Shown here one piece after another: positions 29,037-40,709 of a DNA stretch of 64,000 bases. Below the pieces are notes generated by a model. The model was given only the letters and a program-made list of their open reading frames with translations. It did not search any database and was not told the DNA's origin. The DNA is taken from the NCBI GenBank assembly GCA_028752905.1, contig JAQNBH010000004.1, positions 4,778,739-4,842,738 of the forward strand, written 5' to 3'. Position numbers and translations under genes: made by a program. Each line of letters opens with the position of its first letter. Positions within the stretch are counted from its first letter, which is position 1. The stretch is from Cladorhizidae sp. MBARI D1340-BT2 (lineage: Eukaryota; Porifera; Demospongiae; Poecilosclerida; Cladorhizidae).

Positions 29037-29650
29037 TTACAAAAACAAACCTCTCTGTACATATATATATATGTGAACATTGTATAGTGCTCCAGTTTCA
29101 TAACTTGTTGTTACATCCACTCCCTTCAGGTATTCCAACATCCAGGGAGTGACTAGACCCCCATTGACAGGACACCTCTTGAATGAAAAATGTTGTGCCA
29201 GAATTGGACTGCATGTTCCATCTGCTCTGAATGTTTTTTCTTCTCCAATAATTCGTCTTGCATATTTTTTACAGTAATGTGAGAGCTCAGCAGTGTGCGT
29301 TTGGTCATTGAGGATTAGCTCAAAACTGTTGATCACTGCATTCCACTGGCACCGTGGAAACCTATGGAGACACAGAACTTTCCGGTAGAGACTCCTACAT
29401 GATTCGTTTACAAAGTCGTTCAAGTTATCCTTAATTAGCGCCTCTATAATCTTCGTGAGCTTAGCTACTGAACTGGGTACGGGATAATGCACAACATCGC
29501 TGCAAAGGCTTCCCCGCACAACCGCTGCTTTTTGGCAGGAGGATAGGGGTCCACCTCGAAGGGATTGGAGGAAATCTTGCTAATGGACTTACTGTGAATC
29601 CTTACAATTAACAGGGCCAGAGACAAGATGACGTATCCGTATAGTGCCAT
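29037..29650 (-). CDS. Secreted Frizzled-CRD-like protein, two exons
   Basis: Exon 1 (29650-29593) starts at an ATG and encodes MALYGYVILSLALLIVRIH, a good signal peptide. A GTAAGT donor at 29592 and an AG acceptor at 29525 define a 68-nt intron that splits a Thr codon. Exon 2 (29524-29037) continues TVVRGSLCSDVVHYPVP without a stop. Predicted length is 181 residues. The block C-RSLYRKVL-C-LHRFPR-C has C-x8-C-x6-C spacing, the same as the central cysteines of Frizzled cysteine-rich domains, and LCSDVVHYPVP fits the preceding conserved segment. Later cysteines (HYCKKYA, GTCSP, KRCPVNGG) are less typical, and the first CRD cysteine is not seen. No membrane segment follows, so a soluble extracellular or Wnt-binding role is possible but inferred. 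The last residues may be intronic if another exon follows. Confidence 0.6.
29525..29592 (-). other. 68-nt intron of the CRD-like gene
   Basis: It begins GTAAGTCC and ends AAAAAGCAG after a pyrimidine-rich CCCCTATCCTCCTGCC. Its removal joins a signal peptide to a Cys-rich frame in phase. Without removal both reading frames are truncated. Confidence 0.65.
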
Positions 29651-29763
29651 ATTTGAATCTAGCACAAAATTGTTTTGCGCATGTGCAACACTAATGAACC
29701 CCGAAGCGCGTTTTGAAAGAGAAGTATTGATGATTGATATTTTTGTGAGGGGGACAGAATTCT

Positions 29764-32230
29764 GTGACAGTCCTCAGTCACATGATGTGTCTGACTAGCA
29801 TTGGAGAGCACATGCACTGCAGCTTGGAAGTAGTATCTAGAAATGGAAGGAAGGTAACTTCTCAGCAAGTGACATTAAAAAGTTTCTTCCAACCTTTACC
29901 AAGTGAGTCAAATCAATGGCTAAGAACCACAGCATTGATAAAAACTGTAGGTACAGTGGTGGTACAGATTCCAGTTGATGCTGCTGAGAGTGATAACTCC
30001 ACTTCCAGTCCTGAGAAGACATGATACCTCAATCACTAGCAGGCTGTAGCAGTTCACTTGCCGACATTTATTCCCATGACGTAGGTGAGCTTTTGGAGAG
30101 TTTAAGCACTCATAACACTGATGATCAAATTTATACTTATCTCAGACATCACATCCAACCACCAGCAAAAATTATTTCAAATACTGGTGGAAAGCCAGTA
30201 AATCTGACATACCAAGCTTCTTGGATGTCAGGGAGTCGAGCCTTTTGGCACGTTTACTCTCCAAAGTTGAATGGTGGGCTATGTCGAGTGTGTCTTCTCT
30301 TTGATAAGTCTGATGACACTTCAAAACGTGGTGCATTTGTTAGGTTTCCATTTCAGAAACTTGAAAAAGCTCTTAGCTCCAGCAAAAAGAACCCAGGAAT
30401 AATAAATTCTCATGAACAGTCTGCATATCATATCCATGCACTTCAGATGGCTGAAGATTTCCTATACAACTATGAGCACCCACAGTCAAAAATTGATAGC
30501 AGAATTGACAAGACTAAGCAAGAAAATTTAAAATTATTTTGCGCTCCGTTGTTGATGCAATTATTCTTTGTGGTAAACAGGGAATAGCTCTTCGGGGTCA
30601 CCGTGATGATTCTACTGCTGATCCCTCCTCCAATAGAGGTAATTTTCTTGCTATATATCCTTTGAAGCATTTGCTGATAGAGATCCGGTTCTGAAAGAAC
30701 ATTTGGATAATGGGGGGAAAAAGCGAGATATACAAGCAAAACAATATTATTGATTGCATTAAGCAGCATGTTCAAGAAAGCATTTTACATGCTCTGGACA
30801 CAGAAGGTGCTAGTCCTTTCTTTTTGTTATTGGTGACGAAGTAACTTGCAATGTTTCTAATAAGGAAATTGAACTAGCTGATGTTCCCAGAACAACTGGT
30901 AAAGTTCTATGAGAAACTGTCCTAAGCATTCTTGAAAAGCACAACTGAGATCTCCGTTTTTGTGTTGGGCAGTGCTATGATGGAGCTTCATCAATGTCTT
31001 CATCTCGTGTTGGATGTCAGGCTCAAATTAAAGCAAAGGCTCCTCTTGCTTTTTATCAACACTGTTTTAGTCATTGTCTTAATTTGGTGATCAGTCAATC
31101 ATCCAAGATAGCTGAAGTTAGAAATATGATTGACAGTATAAATGAGACGTTCTTCTTTTTTCATAACTCACCAAAGCGGCAATGCTTTTTTCTGCGAGTT
31201 TTAGCTACTAAACAACCAGAACCAAAAAAGCAGAACGTACTAGGTCTTTCGAAAACAAGGTGGGTTGAGCGTCACGAATGCTATGAGAGATGTATGCTTG
31301 TATAGCATTAACATTTGAAGCCATCTTAAACCCAGCTACTTATGAATGAGTCTATGTTACTGAACTTGAGGGTGATGAATCTACCTTCAATAACTGGAGT
31401 TGGGACAGGGAAACACGTATTAAAGCTCAAGGACTATTGAGAACTATGCAAACTCCATGCCATGCTATTTGTTTAACATCTGTGATGTTTGCTCTTGAAT
31501 CAATAAAGCCACTAACAGTCAAGCTTCAGAAGAGAAATCAAGGTATCTATCAAGCCTGTAAGCAAGTGGATGAAACTATTGACTTCATCAAGTCTAGACG
31601 TGCTGATATTGACAATTTATTTGATCAGTGGTATAAAGAAGCAAGTGCTTTACTAACATTTGTTGGAGTTGAAGAAGTAACTTTCCCAAGGAGAGTAGAG
31701 AGGCAAGCCCATAGAAATAACCATCCTGGTGATTCTGCTCAAGAATATTATAAAAGCTATTACTTTCCTTGACACCATCATCTGTCAACTGGAGTCACGG
31801 TTCAACAAGGAAAGCAGAATTTGTGCTGAGCTTTTGCTTCTCACTCCAGCCATTTCTGTCACTGATAAATTTGACCCAGTGTCCGAAGTCTCTCACATGC
31901 TTACATCAGAGTGCCATCTTCCTTCTCCAGTACAGCTCCAAAATGAGATGTCAAGATGGACAAAGAAGATTGGATGCAGGTGATGAAGTTCCTAACAGCT
32001 TGCTAAATGCAATTAGTGCTATTCGTAGAGAAGATTTTCCCAACATATATATAGCTATACCCTTTTCTGTATTGCTTGTGTCCTACCTATTACCAGTTGT
32101 GAAGCAGAGCATAGTTTCTCTACTCTTCGGCGGACCAAAAATTACCTTCGAAACACTATGCTTACGTCCAGACTGTCATCTCGCATACTTATGGCTCAGC
32201 ATAGTACCAACTTCAACAGAGATAAAATAA
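29764..32230 (+). pseudogene. ZMYM1-like hAT transposase, plus strand
   Basis: Blocks in order are: SLEVVSRNGRKVTSQQVTLK at the start; a zinc-finger region with TYQASWMSGSRAFWHVYSPK, CRVCLLFDKSDDTSKRGAF and NSHEQSAYHIHAL (30190-30450); and HRDDSTADPSSNRGNFLA near 30600 in another frame. RFCVGQCYDGASSMSSSRVG-like sequence (about 30955-31015) holds the catalytic-core block. FYQHCFSHCLNLVISQSSK and LSKTRWVERHECYERC (31050-31290) follow. Last is a dimerisation domain with FPNIYIAIPFSVLLVSYLLP near 32035 and SEAEHSFSTLRRTK-like sequence in another frame. Many frameshifts and stops are present. It is older than the hAT element at 21994 and of the same general class, coded on the opposite strand. 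Confidence 0.75.
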
Positions 32231-32458
32231 TTGAAATATTTGTGAACAAACATGCCCGTAGAATGTTTAGCTCGTCTATTTTGTGAGCATAATGACTTCC
32301 ACTGACAATATTATTGATTATTGTATATGTATGATGTATGACTTACTAAAACTTTCTTTAACCATAATAAATTTGAAAAGAAACACCCAATAGAGCTAAA
32401 GGTGACAATACAAAAAAATCACCGTCAACAAGTCAACCCCCCTTAGTCAAAAGTCAAA

Positions 32459-32476
32459 ATCTAGATCCGCCCCTCT
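32459..32476. repeat. Right terminus of the hAT element
   Basis: CTAGATCCGCCCCTC is, inverted, GAGGGGCGGATCTAG, the usual hAT end of this type, and it follows the transposase remnant. No matching left end is seen near 29750, so the element is truncated on that side. Confidence 0.55.
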
Positions 32477-32820
32477 AGGGAATTTCCTCCGCTTTGAGAT
32501 TTCTTACCAAATTAGGTCTCCTACCTTCTTGTGTTAGTTATAATTCAAGATTTTAGTCTCAAAAGGTATATAGCTCATTCTACCAATTTCATTTTTGTGG
32601 TCAGCTGACCTACTGTATCTCATCAGAAAATGACTGGATTGGAATTAATAATACAGAGCGATGCTAGGATTTACAGATTATATTCTAAGTACAAAAATTG
32701 ACTGAATTAGACTGCTTTATTTGATGTCAATGATTAAATTACACTTTGGTGCTAAATCAGTTTGAAAAGTACAACACTAAAACCACATCATGGGTTTCAT
32801 TTTATTTTTATACAAAGTGG

Positions 32821-33386
32821 AAAAAACAGTGTGGCTATGACTTTAGAGCTCCATAAATTCTGCACACTTCAATAACCTTAATATGTAGTTCAAAAGATAG
32901 ATCTCTCTGTGGGCTCTGTTTTGATACAAAAAATGTTGCATAAGTATATACAACCATAGCCAAAGTACAGGAAGTCAAAGTTGGAGGCCTCAAAACCTTC
33001 ATGCCCAAGTTTTCTGTATTTCTAACACCGAACTGAAAAGAAGACAGTTCCAGTGACTAGATTACATTTTCCACTCGAGTGCTTGATCACGCACTGGACC
33101 ACTTACTTTCATTTTAGGGCCTAATGTCACTGTGTAGCTTCCTCTAGCAAGGGTGCTAATTTTAACTGTCTTGCGCTTTCCAATTAGGCATTAGAAATGC
33201 AGAGAACTTGGACATGCAGGTTTTGAGGTCTCCAACTTTGGCCGCCTGTACCCTGAGTATGGTTGTATATATCTATGCAACAGTATTAGTAGCAAAAGAG
33301 AGCACATGGAGAGGTCTATCTTTTGATAGCTCATCGAGAAGTAGGCAGAATTTATGGAGCTCCAAAATCGTAACCACAGTTTAAAA
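32821..33386. mobile_element. Fold-back element with about 200-bp arms
   Basis: The left arm 32821-33026 and right arm 33187-33386 are inverted copies, diverged roughly 20 percent by eye (shared blocks CTCCATAAATTCTGC, CAAAAGATAGA, AAAGTTGGAG, CTCAAAACC). The spacer is about 160 bp. It has no coding capacity. A second, half-length copy in reverse orientation lies at 37168-37490. Confidence 0.75.
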
Positions 33387-36300
33387 AAAAGACTTTGGTA
33401 TTATCCCCACTTATTCATATCTCAAGAGGTATACAATGAAATGGGTGGCTATAGTGTATCATCTCAAGAATGGTTGAGTTGATAATAGTGAAGGTATAGA
33501 ATGATGAAGAGAAAACAAGATTTTTGAGGGATAAATAAAAGTCTACTCTCCTCTTAGAGGGAAAGCTAGTTATGACTGACTGCTGTTGGTCTTCTCTGGA
33601 AAATCTAAGGAATCTAAACTAGGTCTAGTAATATTGGGAGCTAATAAAATCAGACATCCTACAGTATTGAGCTATATAAGTTTAGATTCTTTAAGTTTGA
33701 TCAATCCAAGCTGCATGGTCAGATACCCTGATAATGTTTGGAGCACATCCAACCATAGATATTATTATCCAATGATTGTTGTTTACATTTAAACATCCAG
33801 GTATATCAAAGATAATATATATTATTTGTAGCAGCATAATTTATTTTGAAGGCCAGAAATTCAATGTTATTGCTACAAAAGGTGTTGGGCTGCATTAAAG
33901 TGCTTGTCATGCAGTCATCTGGTTCTCAACATATTCCTATGCTATCCCTATAACTATCCAATGATCATAAGAAGAGACTTTAGAAAGATCATTGGTGAGG
34001 TCCATGTACTCTGCAAGTCTATTTTGTATTTTGAGAATATTGATGCATTTTCTACCAGGACAACAATATTCACCACAACTTTGGCCACTCCATTTGCATA
34101 AGTATTTTCTTGAGTACAACATGTTTTGCAGATGCATGACATATGCACTGGCGTGACTGAACATTTCAATGGATGCTGCAATAAAATGTGATGGTGTACT
34201 TTGTTGTGAAGGAGAAAAAAAATGACAATAAATTTTCTAAAGCTGTCGATGGTGAAAAAGGTTGCTGCTGGTTTGATTGTGATGGTAATGATCTTGGATG
34301 CAAATTGATTTTGATGGTTATGAAGGTTGCAATGAATGGGATGTGTTGATAGTGTAACCTCTCTTCCTTTCTATGATTCAACTGATATCTGTGTTTACCA
34401 ATTAGCTTCACAATGAAGTATGGACCCTTCCATTTTTATCATCCATCTTCTCTCTATATAATATGTTCATTATAATAACATATGAAACTAACGTTTGTTG
34501 ATTTTTTCTAGAAATCTCAGCTGCATGATGGTTAAAAAAAGTCTAGCTAGGCATTTTGGTAAATATGACAATATTTTTTACATGTGTTTTTTACTGAGCA
34601 GTACTTAGCCTTTGCTTTAGTATGACAACACTATCATAACTCAAACATTCCATTCATAATCTCCACGATCTTCATCCTCAGTAATTTCTTTATCCTTGAT
34701 TTCTTCTTCATCCTTAAATTCTTCTTTCTCTAATTCTTGTGCAAATAATGATTTCACCTGTAGGATGATTATTAATGAATCTGATTCTGTAGCTATATAT
34801 TAGTACTTAAAATGCAGCTCCCAATTCATATACTTTCTGTATCTTCCAAAGTACATGCCATCTGTTCCACTATGGCACACATTTTTAGTATCCTATTCTT
34901 TTCCTCCTCCTCCATTATCACTCTAAGTGCCACATTTACACAACCATCAATTGTGTCTACTTAAATAATCCGAAACCAACTTCACTTTTTAATTGTGTCT
35001 GTCCTTCCTTGCTATCTTCCTGTTTTTTAATGGTTTTTCCCACTCGCAAATAAAAAGCCAGAGGTGGTCCCTTTTTCGTATTTTTGTGTAATCCCACTCC
35101 TGTTCCCTCCCCTTGTCTTATTTGTTTACCAAATCATGTGCTCAAGGGAAGAGGGGGGTGCATGAGAATGGTGATATGATCTTGATCAGTTTCGGAGTAA
35201 TAGTCCCAATAAAACAAGTTCCAATTTAGCTATGAAATTTGGCACAGTGCTTCTATGGCTGACAACATATCCAAAATCATCTCAAATACTCTTTGGGGAT
35301 TTTTTTTTTACAGTGGATCATATATCGCTATGAAATTTGGCACAGCACTTCTATGGCTAACAACATATCCAAAGTTATCTCAAATCCGCTTTGGGAATTT
35401 TTTTTTACAGAGCGTCATATATTTTGCAGACCGGAACAGTTTATTTCATATTTACATGTCACCATACTCGAGTTAAAGTATCTTAACTGGCCTAAGTACC
35501 CCGAATACACTTGCAAAATTTAAAATTTCTGTGGAGGGTGAGGAGAAAATGTTGTATATACACTTCACTAGAAAAGTATGGAGTTATCTTACATTGATCT
35601 TCTCCTCCATCTTCACCACTCTTTCTCCATCTCCTCCACCTTCTTCTTCATCTCCCTATCCGCTAGATGAGTGGCCAACTCACTATCCTCCCCATCCCTC
35701 ATGAATATAGAGCTATACAAATTCCGCAGAAAACAAAACCAAGCAGTGGCATATACTGTATTGCATAATTATGCTCTATATGCACCCTGTCAACTGAGCT
35801 TATATTGGTATCTTTTTGTAACTTAGTATGGTGAAATATAAATAGAATGCAGCATATTTGAACTTAGTTGAATATGAGAATACTTTATGAATACACATTT
35901 TCAAGGGGTTCAGATGGATTTGTGTTCCTAATTGCACTATTGTAGTGGTGATTGGTGTACATATGCACCTCGACTTAATCAAGTATAATAAAATACAAAA
36001 TAAAGAAAGTGCTGCCTGTGCAGGTTTTGTTTGGACAAAACAAAATTTGGAGGTCCCAATCGGAAGAAGCAAGTGCTGCATTAATAGATGTTGTTTACAA
36101 TCTGCATCATCTGCACTTGCCAACTCATCAGAGAAGAAAAAAAGTAACTTGATAACTATAAAATTACTTATTATGCATGTAGCCATCAGATCATTGCTAG
36201 TACAGTTTGAGAAACTGAATGCCCAATTCTTCGAGCCTTCCTTTGCTTATGGCTAACGATGCGCCCATCTTCTCTGAGCATGCTACTGTGATGTTTTATT

Positions 36301-36828
36301 ATTCCACTTAGGGGACACAAGTGGATTGTTGCAGCTGCTTCTCTATTTCAAGTTCCTGTATATACATGAGTATGTACAATCTCGGAAAAGTCCATAATCC
36401 TTTAGCACCGGCTCATATGTTCCAAGTTCCAATGACTGAGCTCCACTCTGTCATCAGTCTACCCCACCTTGAGCTCTGTTATAAAGTTAATTCACATGAT
36501 GACTGTATCATTGACAAAGAAACTAAGCAAGTTTGTACTACACCTCCTGAAATATATTATTACACTTGTGACTTTAACTGAAGATTAAGTGTATGTGTCA
36601 ATTTTTACTATATACTATAATACCATATTGATCGTCTACAAACACTGTGGTGTGTGTATATGTGTGTGTGTGTGGGGGGGTGGGGGAGGGAGAAGAATTA
36701 TGCAATACAGCTAGCCATAGTTTATATATTTTTTGTTTATATACATAGCACAGTATATATATATATATATATATACAAAAGAGTCAAAGAATACCACCCA
36801 GGTTGGGTAGACTCAACCTGTGGGATGC
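33387..36828. other. AT-rich non-coding stretch
   Basis: No gene is recognised. Contents are a 98-bp tandem duplication at 35229-35424, a block at 34605-34720 repeated at 26690-26790, and simple repeats (GT)n and G-runs at 36652-36690 and (TA)n near 36753-36775. Several open frames of 60-130 codons exist on both strands, but none shows a motif or splice structure I trust. Confidence 0.5.
35229..35424. repeat. 98-bp tandem duplication
   Basis: Two copies start TATGAAATTTGGCACAG at 35231 and 35329. Each has a T-run near its end (10 and 9 T). About ten differences separate them. Confidence 0.85.
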
Positions 36829-37080
36829 ATAGCCAAAGACTCTGAAGGCACCAATGTCTGTGATCACTTTACAGTACCTATAAACACATGCCTATACACA
36901 TAAGGTGAACTTGAATATTGTTTACTAGAGCATTAAACACAGATGTTGAAAGTGATCTATTGGGTTTGACTATGAAAAATGTCATTCAGTTCCAAGAGAC
37001 ATCATTAAGGGAAGAAACTCAGACTTGTCATTGAATATGATAGTTGCTCTTCTCTGCATTTGTTCTAGCTAGGGGAATAA
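36829..37080. repeat. Direct repeat, copy 1 (possible LINE 3' scrap)
   Basis: It is about 90 percent similar to 37553-37841, with shared blocks GAAGGCACCAATGTCTGTGA and ATTGTTTACTAGAGCATTA. On the minus strand a short reading QMQRRATIIFNDKSEFLP resembles the end of LINE reverse transcriptases, which is weak evidence. Confidence 0.6.
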
Positions 37081-37130
37081 AATCTTTCTTTAGGTAAGGG
37101 AAAGAAGGTAAGGGAAGACAGTTGCATTTA

Positions 37131-37155
37131 GGGGGGGGGGGGGGGGGGGGGGGGG
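37131..37155. repeat. Poly-G run of about 24 bases
   Basis: Uninterrupted G from the end of line 37081 into 37155. Likely length-variable, and a possible quadruplex former. Confidence 0.9.
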
Positions 37156-37167
37156 AATGACGCACAT

Positions 37168-37490
37168 GTTTTTTTGGTGTGTGTGGTTACCATTTTATAA
37201 CTCCATAGATTCCGTACACTTCATGTTATGGACTTGATATATAGCTCAAAAGATAGGTCTGTCTTTGTGCTCTCTGTTGATACTAACTATAGTCAAGTTA
37301 CGCAAGCTACAAGTGGAGGGACCCTCAAAAACCTGAATGCCTGAAACCTCCGCATAAATATCTCCAGATTGCAAAGTGCTAAAGATTTGATTAGTACCAG
37401 TGGCTAGAGGAAGCCCTCCTCTATTCAATGAGTGTTTTCATTAGGTGTTAAAATGTAAGTACGTGGTCAAGCGCGGGGTGGAAAATGAAT
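37168..37490. mobile_element. Half copy of the fold-back element
   Basis: Its first 190 bp match the inverse of the right arm of the element at 32821-33386, and the following 100 bp match the inverse of that element's spacer. The other arm is absent. It lies between the two direct repeats at 36829 and 37553. Confidence 0.65.
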
Positions 37491-37552
37491 TCCATAAAAC
37501 TCATTTTCCACACACGTGTAAAAAAAAATTAAAAAATTAACTGTCCCCCCAA

Positions 37553-37841
37553 TAACCAAAGACCCTGAAGGCACCAATGTCTGTGATTATATTATTATTA
37601 TTATCACTTTACAAACACGTGACTAATGCTAGACACATAAGGTGAACCTGAATATTGTTTACTAGAGCATTATACACAGACACTGAAAGTGATCTACTGG
37701 GTCTTTAAAGCTTTGAATATGAAAAATGTCATTCAGTTCCAAGAGAGGGAAGAAACTCAGACTTGTCATTGAATATGATAGTTGCTCTTCTCTGCATTTG
37801 TTCTAGCTAGGGGAATAAAAATCTTTCTTTAGGTAAGATAG
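37553..37841. repeat. Direct repeat, copy 2
   Basis: Duplicate of 36829-37080 with an added (ATT)n of about 20 bp near 37590. It lacks the ACATCATTAAG block present in copy 1. Confidence 0.8.
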
Positions 37842-38298
37842 TTCTGGCAGCCTCAGCACTCCAACCGAACCCCACCCTAAGAGATTCTGTGTATCATTAA
37901 ACTATTCCAGATCCACCACAGGTGCCAGTAGGAGCGGCTTCTTTCCTCTCACGAGTTATCTGCAATTTGCGATAAAATGCAAACTTGAACCTCTAGGTGA
38001 CATATGACGTGGTAAGAATAAGATCCTTTGTTTAATTGCGAAGCGGACGGTTTATCCATTTGCTATATACTGTTGGTTAGCGTTTACGGTGTGCATTTAT
38101 TTGCGTTCACGTTATGCGTATGCAACGCAACCAACCAAAGCTATTTTTACTAAAGAAGAAACAATTATAATGTACAAGCTACTAAAAGTTCCAACACACC
38201 AATGAAACCATGGCGACAAAAAGACAGCAGCAAAAACAAAAAACAAAAGCAAGACAAAAACCACACAAACCACAAACAACAATAATAAAAGTCCGAAA
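37842..38298. other. Non-coding stretch
   Basis: No gene is recognised. A-rich with CAAAAAC repeats near 38230-38290. Leu/Phe-rich minus-strand frames there reflect base composition. Confidence 0.5.
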
Positions 38299-38598
38299 TC
38301 AAACGACCCCTTCCACAGCTGGAGAACAGATGGCAAATCTTCTTAACCAAAGTCCAGCATTACCGCCCAGAGGTTGAGATGGAGAGGCGTTGAAAGAGAT
38401 GGCAGATGGAATCTGCTGAAGGTATTCCAAGCCAGATACCCCGCAGGCGACCAATAGCTCTGTTGAAACTGTTTCAGGGCACCAACCACCTAAAGACTCG
38501 GCCACCAAAGGGATGAAGAGGACACCAACTTCTCGGCAAGCTCCTGCTATTTTCCTGTTCACCCCGAGAAACACGTTTTTTTGGCTTGCACTGTACAT
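38299..38598 (-). pseudogene. C-terminal tail of a reverse-transcriptase-type protein
   Basis: On the minus strand: VFLGVNRKIAGACREVGVLF, then FIPLVAESLGGW, then in another frame RAIGRLRGIWLGIPSADSIC followed by HLFQRLSIS, then GNAGLWLRR. This block order is one I associate with the very C-terminus of retroelement proteins in sponges and cnidarians, of a different subfamily from that at 20064. Two frame changes are needed. The upstream polymerase part is not present nearby on this strand. Confidence 0.45.
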
Positions 38599-38881
38599 GG
38601 CAGTCCCTTCACTGGAAGGTAAGGGTCTTCAACAACAGACTACTAGAACACCACAGGTCAAGGGTCAGCATCAATTATGGTGGTTTCCGAGTGCCCACAG
38701 ACACCATTTACGTCATCCTATTAGCCCCTCTACATACCTGGCAGGTGATGAGACTGGCCTGGCAGGTAATGATCATCAATACCAGACAGAAAGAGCGCAT
38801 AATTATTATGAGCCAAGGAAAAATCTGAGAAACATTTAGATGTGGTGGATGCATTTTCATGTATCTGGCTTGCCCTCTTAA

Positions 38882-39511
38882 CCCTTTCACTGCGCATACC
38901 CGGTACTACCGGGTAGAAAAAAATATCGTTGAATTGCGCGTACCCGGTACTACCGGGTATGTGAAAATAATCATTTTTAAATTCCGCGTGCACTGCACGT
39001 GCCAGCTATTGTTTTTTTCCTATGAACTAGAGATGATTTCCACTTGGAAAGTCGTGTTTCCCAGCAGTAGGCAGCGGAATGACGCGAGTGCGGCCTCAGA
39101 AGGCAACGAAGTTGTGGACCAGACAGCGTGGACAACTTTGATTTGGACGATACAGGTAATTCGTTTCCAACAGTTGACTACGATAATGCCGACAGTGATT
39201 GGGAGTATTCCATGGACGAGACCGATGATTTGCTCAACTTGGGCGGCCCTGCACAGGGCCAAGGTGACGATGCCATGTCTGTAGATTGAAACGACATCAA
39301 TATGGCCGCCATTAGGTCACATGACCACCTAATTATTCAAAATACCAAATTTCAATTTTTCCCCCATAGGCCAACCTCTTGCCCACCCAAAAACATAAAA
39401 AGAATTTCAAAATAACCTCTTAGTCTTTTTTGGCATTGATTTCAAAATCACCTTTTTTTTTGGCAAAAAAAGCCAGCACAGGGGGGGTATTTACCTGCAG
39501 CAGCGAAAGGG
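38882..39511. mobile_element. piggyBac-like MITE with TTAA duplication
   Basis: TTAA at 38878-38881 and 39512-39515. Terminal inverted repeats are CCCTTTCACTGC and, inverted from the right, CCCTTTCGCTGC. This is the expected CCC start and TTAA target of piggyBac. Two copies of a palindrome ACCCGGTACTACCGGGT lie near the left end (about 38899 and 38942). The interior keeps a short acidic coding remnant on the plus strand (about 39125-39290; NFDLDDTGNSFPTVDYD, DETDDLLNLGG), like the N-terminus of piggyBac transposases. The catalytic part is gone. Confidence 0.85.
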
Positions 39512-39515
39512 TTAA

Positions 39516-40079
39516 GTTTGGTGGTGTTTATCACCTGAGCTTCACCGCAACCAAGTTAGGAGTATGCCCTCCTCCAATACATACTCCCATCACAGGTAGC
39601 TAGTATACCAAGTAGAGCGACAGGACGAAGCCGAAGACAGCAGGCCCAGAAGGAATTCCTTTATTCCCGACTTGAGGAACCTGACAAGGAACAATGACCA
39701 GTCCACTGCTGGTTGGTACTCGCGACTCATTTTTCAACGGCACACCCTAGATCATGGCATAAGTTGTACAGACTTCAACCAACTGCGAGACCAACTGCTT
39801 TAGAGAATCCACTGCAACTCTTCACATCCCGTACCGTATCTAGTCACACTCTGATACCGGAATCCATGGTCATTGGTAAAGACTCTGGCTACGAATGACA
39901 GTAGGTAATGGTCGTCGTACACTCAAGTGACAACCTTCGTAAAAGGAGATGATCCTTTCCTTTCAGTCAGCAATGCGCCACACTCCTCCCCACATCTCCT
40001 TCTGTCTGAGTTGCCACTGGCTGCTCAGAGAAGTCAACACGCCCCTATGGAAACATCCTAGCCTCCTATGACAACTAGC
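39516..40079. other. Non-coding or decayed stretch
   Basis: Nothing can be named with confidence. It precedes a retroelement fragment on the plus strand and may be its decayed upstream part. Confidence 0.4.
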
Positions 40080-40260
40080 AACCTTGTGCTTCCAAGTCTT
40101 TGCTCCACTGTCCTGTCCCTCTGCAACGCCTCTCCCCATGCAGGTGACTGGTTACACGTTGTGCTCTGCATCATCAACTTAGGAGTTCTGTTTCTGCCTG
40201 CAACACTGGCTTGGTGTGGTCGTGGTGAGAGAGGAACTCCTTGCCTCATGTGCTGGTCCT
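40080..40260 (+). pseudogene. Reverse-transcriptase fragment (PHAGDWLH block)
   Basis: An open plus-strand stretch reads LCSTVLSLCNASPHAGDWLH. The string PHAGDWLH is a hallmark of the region between polymerase and zinc knuckle in the same retroelement group as at 20064-21370. Only about 60 residues survive. Confidence 0.45.
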
Positions 40261-40479
40261 AAGTGATCCACATGCGTTGAAGAAGGCTTCTCAGGTTTGT
40301 GAAGGAAGATCTGATGCCTAAAGCATTGATGTTTGTAGGTAAACTAGTTTGTCATAAATCAACCCTTTACCTCACTTATCTTTAGGGCGGGGAAAGGGTG
40401 TGGTGTCTCTCATATGTTGGCTTGAGTCTCGCAGCTAAAGTTACATGCCAATCAGAGCAGTATTTCTGATGGTTGCATC

Positions 40480-40647
40480 TAAAGCTGGTTATAGCTTGGA
40501 AATAAAGAGAAACAAAACTCAGTTAGATTTTGGTCTTTATTTTGAAAAGATTTTGACAAGAATCACGTGGAGCACCAAATACCATGATAATGACGTATTG
40601 CGTATGACAATGACGTAGTGCAGTGTGTAGTGGGAATAGTCGCTACA
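40480..40647 (-). repeat. 3' LTR of element C
   Basis: 168 bp, matching 42557-42723 except for one inserted A, a T-run change and a few other positions. Contains CGTCATT/ATGACGT repeats. Confidence 0.9.
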
Positions 40648-40709
40648 TTGCTCCCCCCAGAATGGCTAGGGGGTAACCAAGGCATGAAGAAAATAAAAGA
40701 AATAAAAAG

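Noticed and set aside
35800..36256. Overlapping frames of 103 and 128 codons on opposite strands
   Set aside because: No motif, no compositional sign of coding and no splice context. AT-rich DNA produces such frames by chance.
37168..37490. Apparent inversion of the spacer relative to the arm between the two fold-back copies
   Set aside because: The second copy is simply the first read on the other strand with one arm missing. When aligned to the right arm, arm and spacer keep their normal order.
38112..38350. Leu/Phe/Val-rich minus-strand frames resembling a membrane protein
   Set aside because: They read A-rich CAAAA/ACAAC simple sequence on the other strand, and no start, splice or family signal is present.
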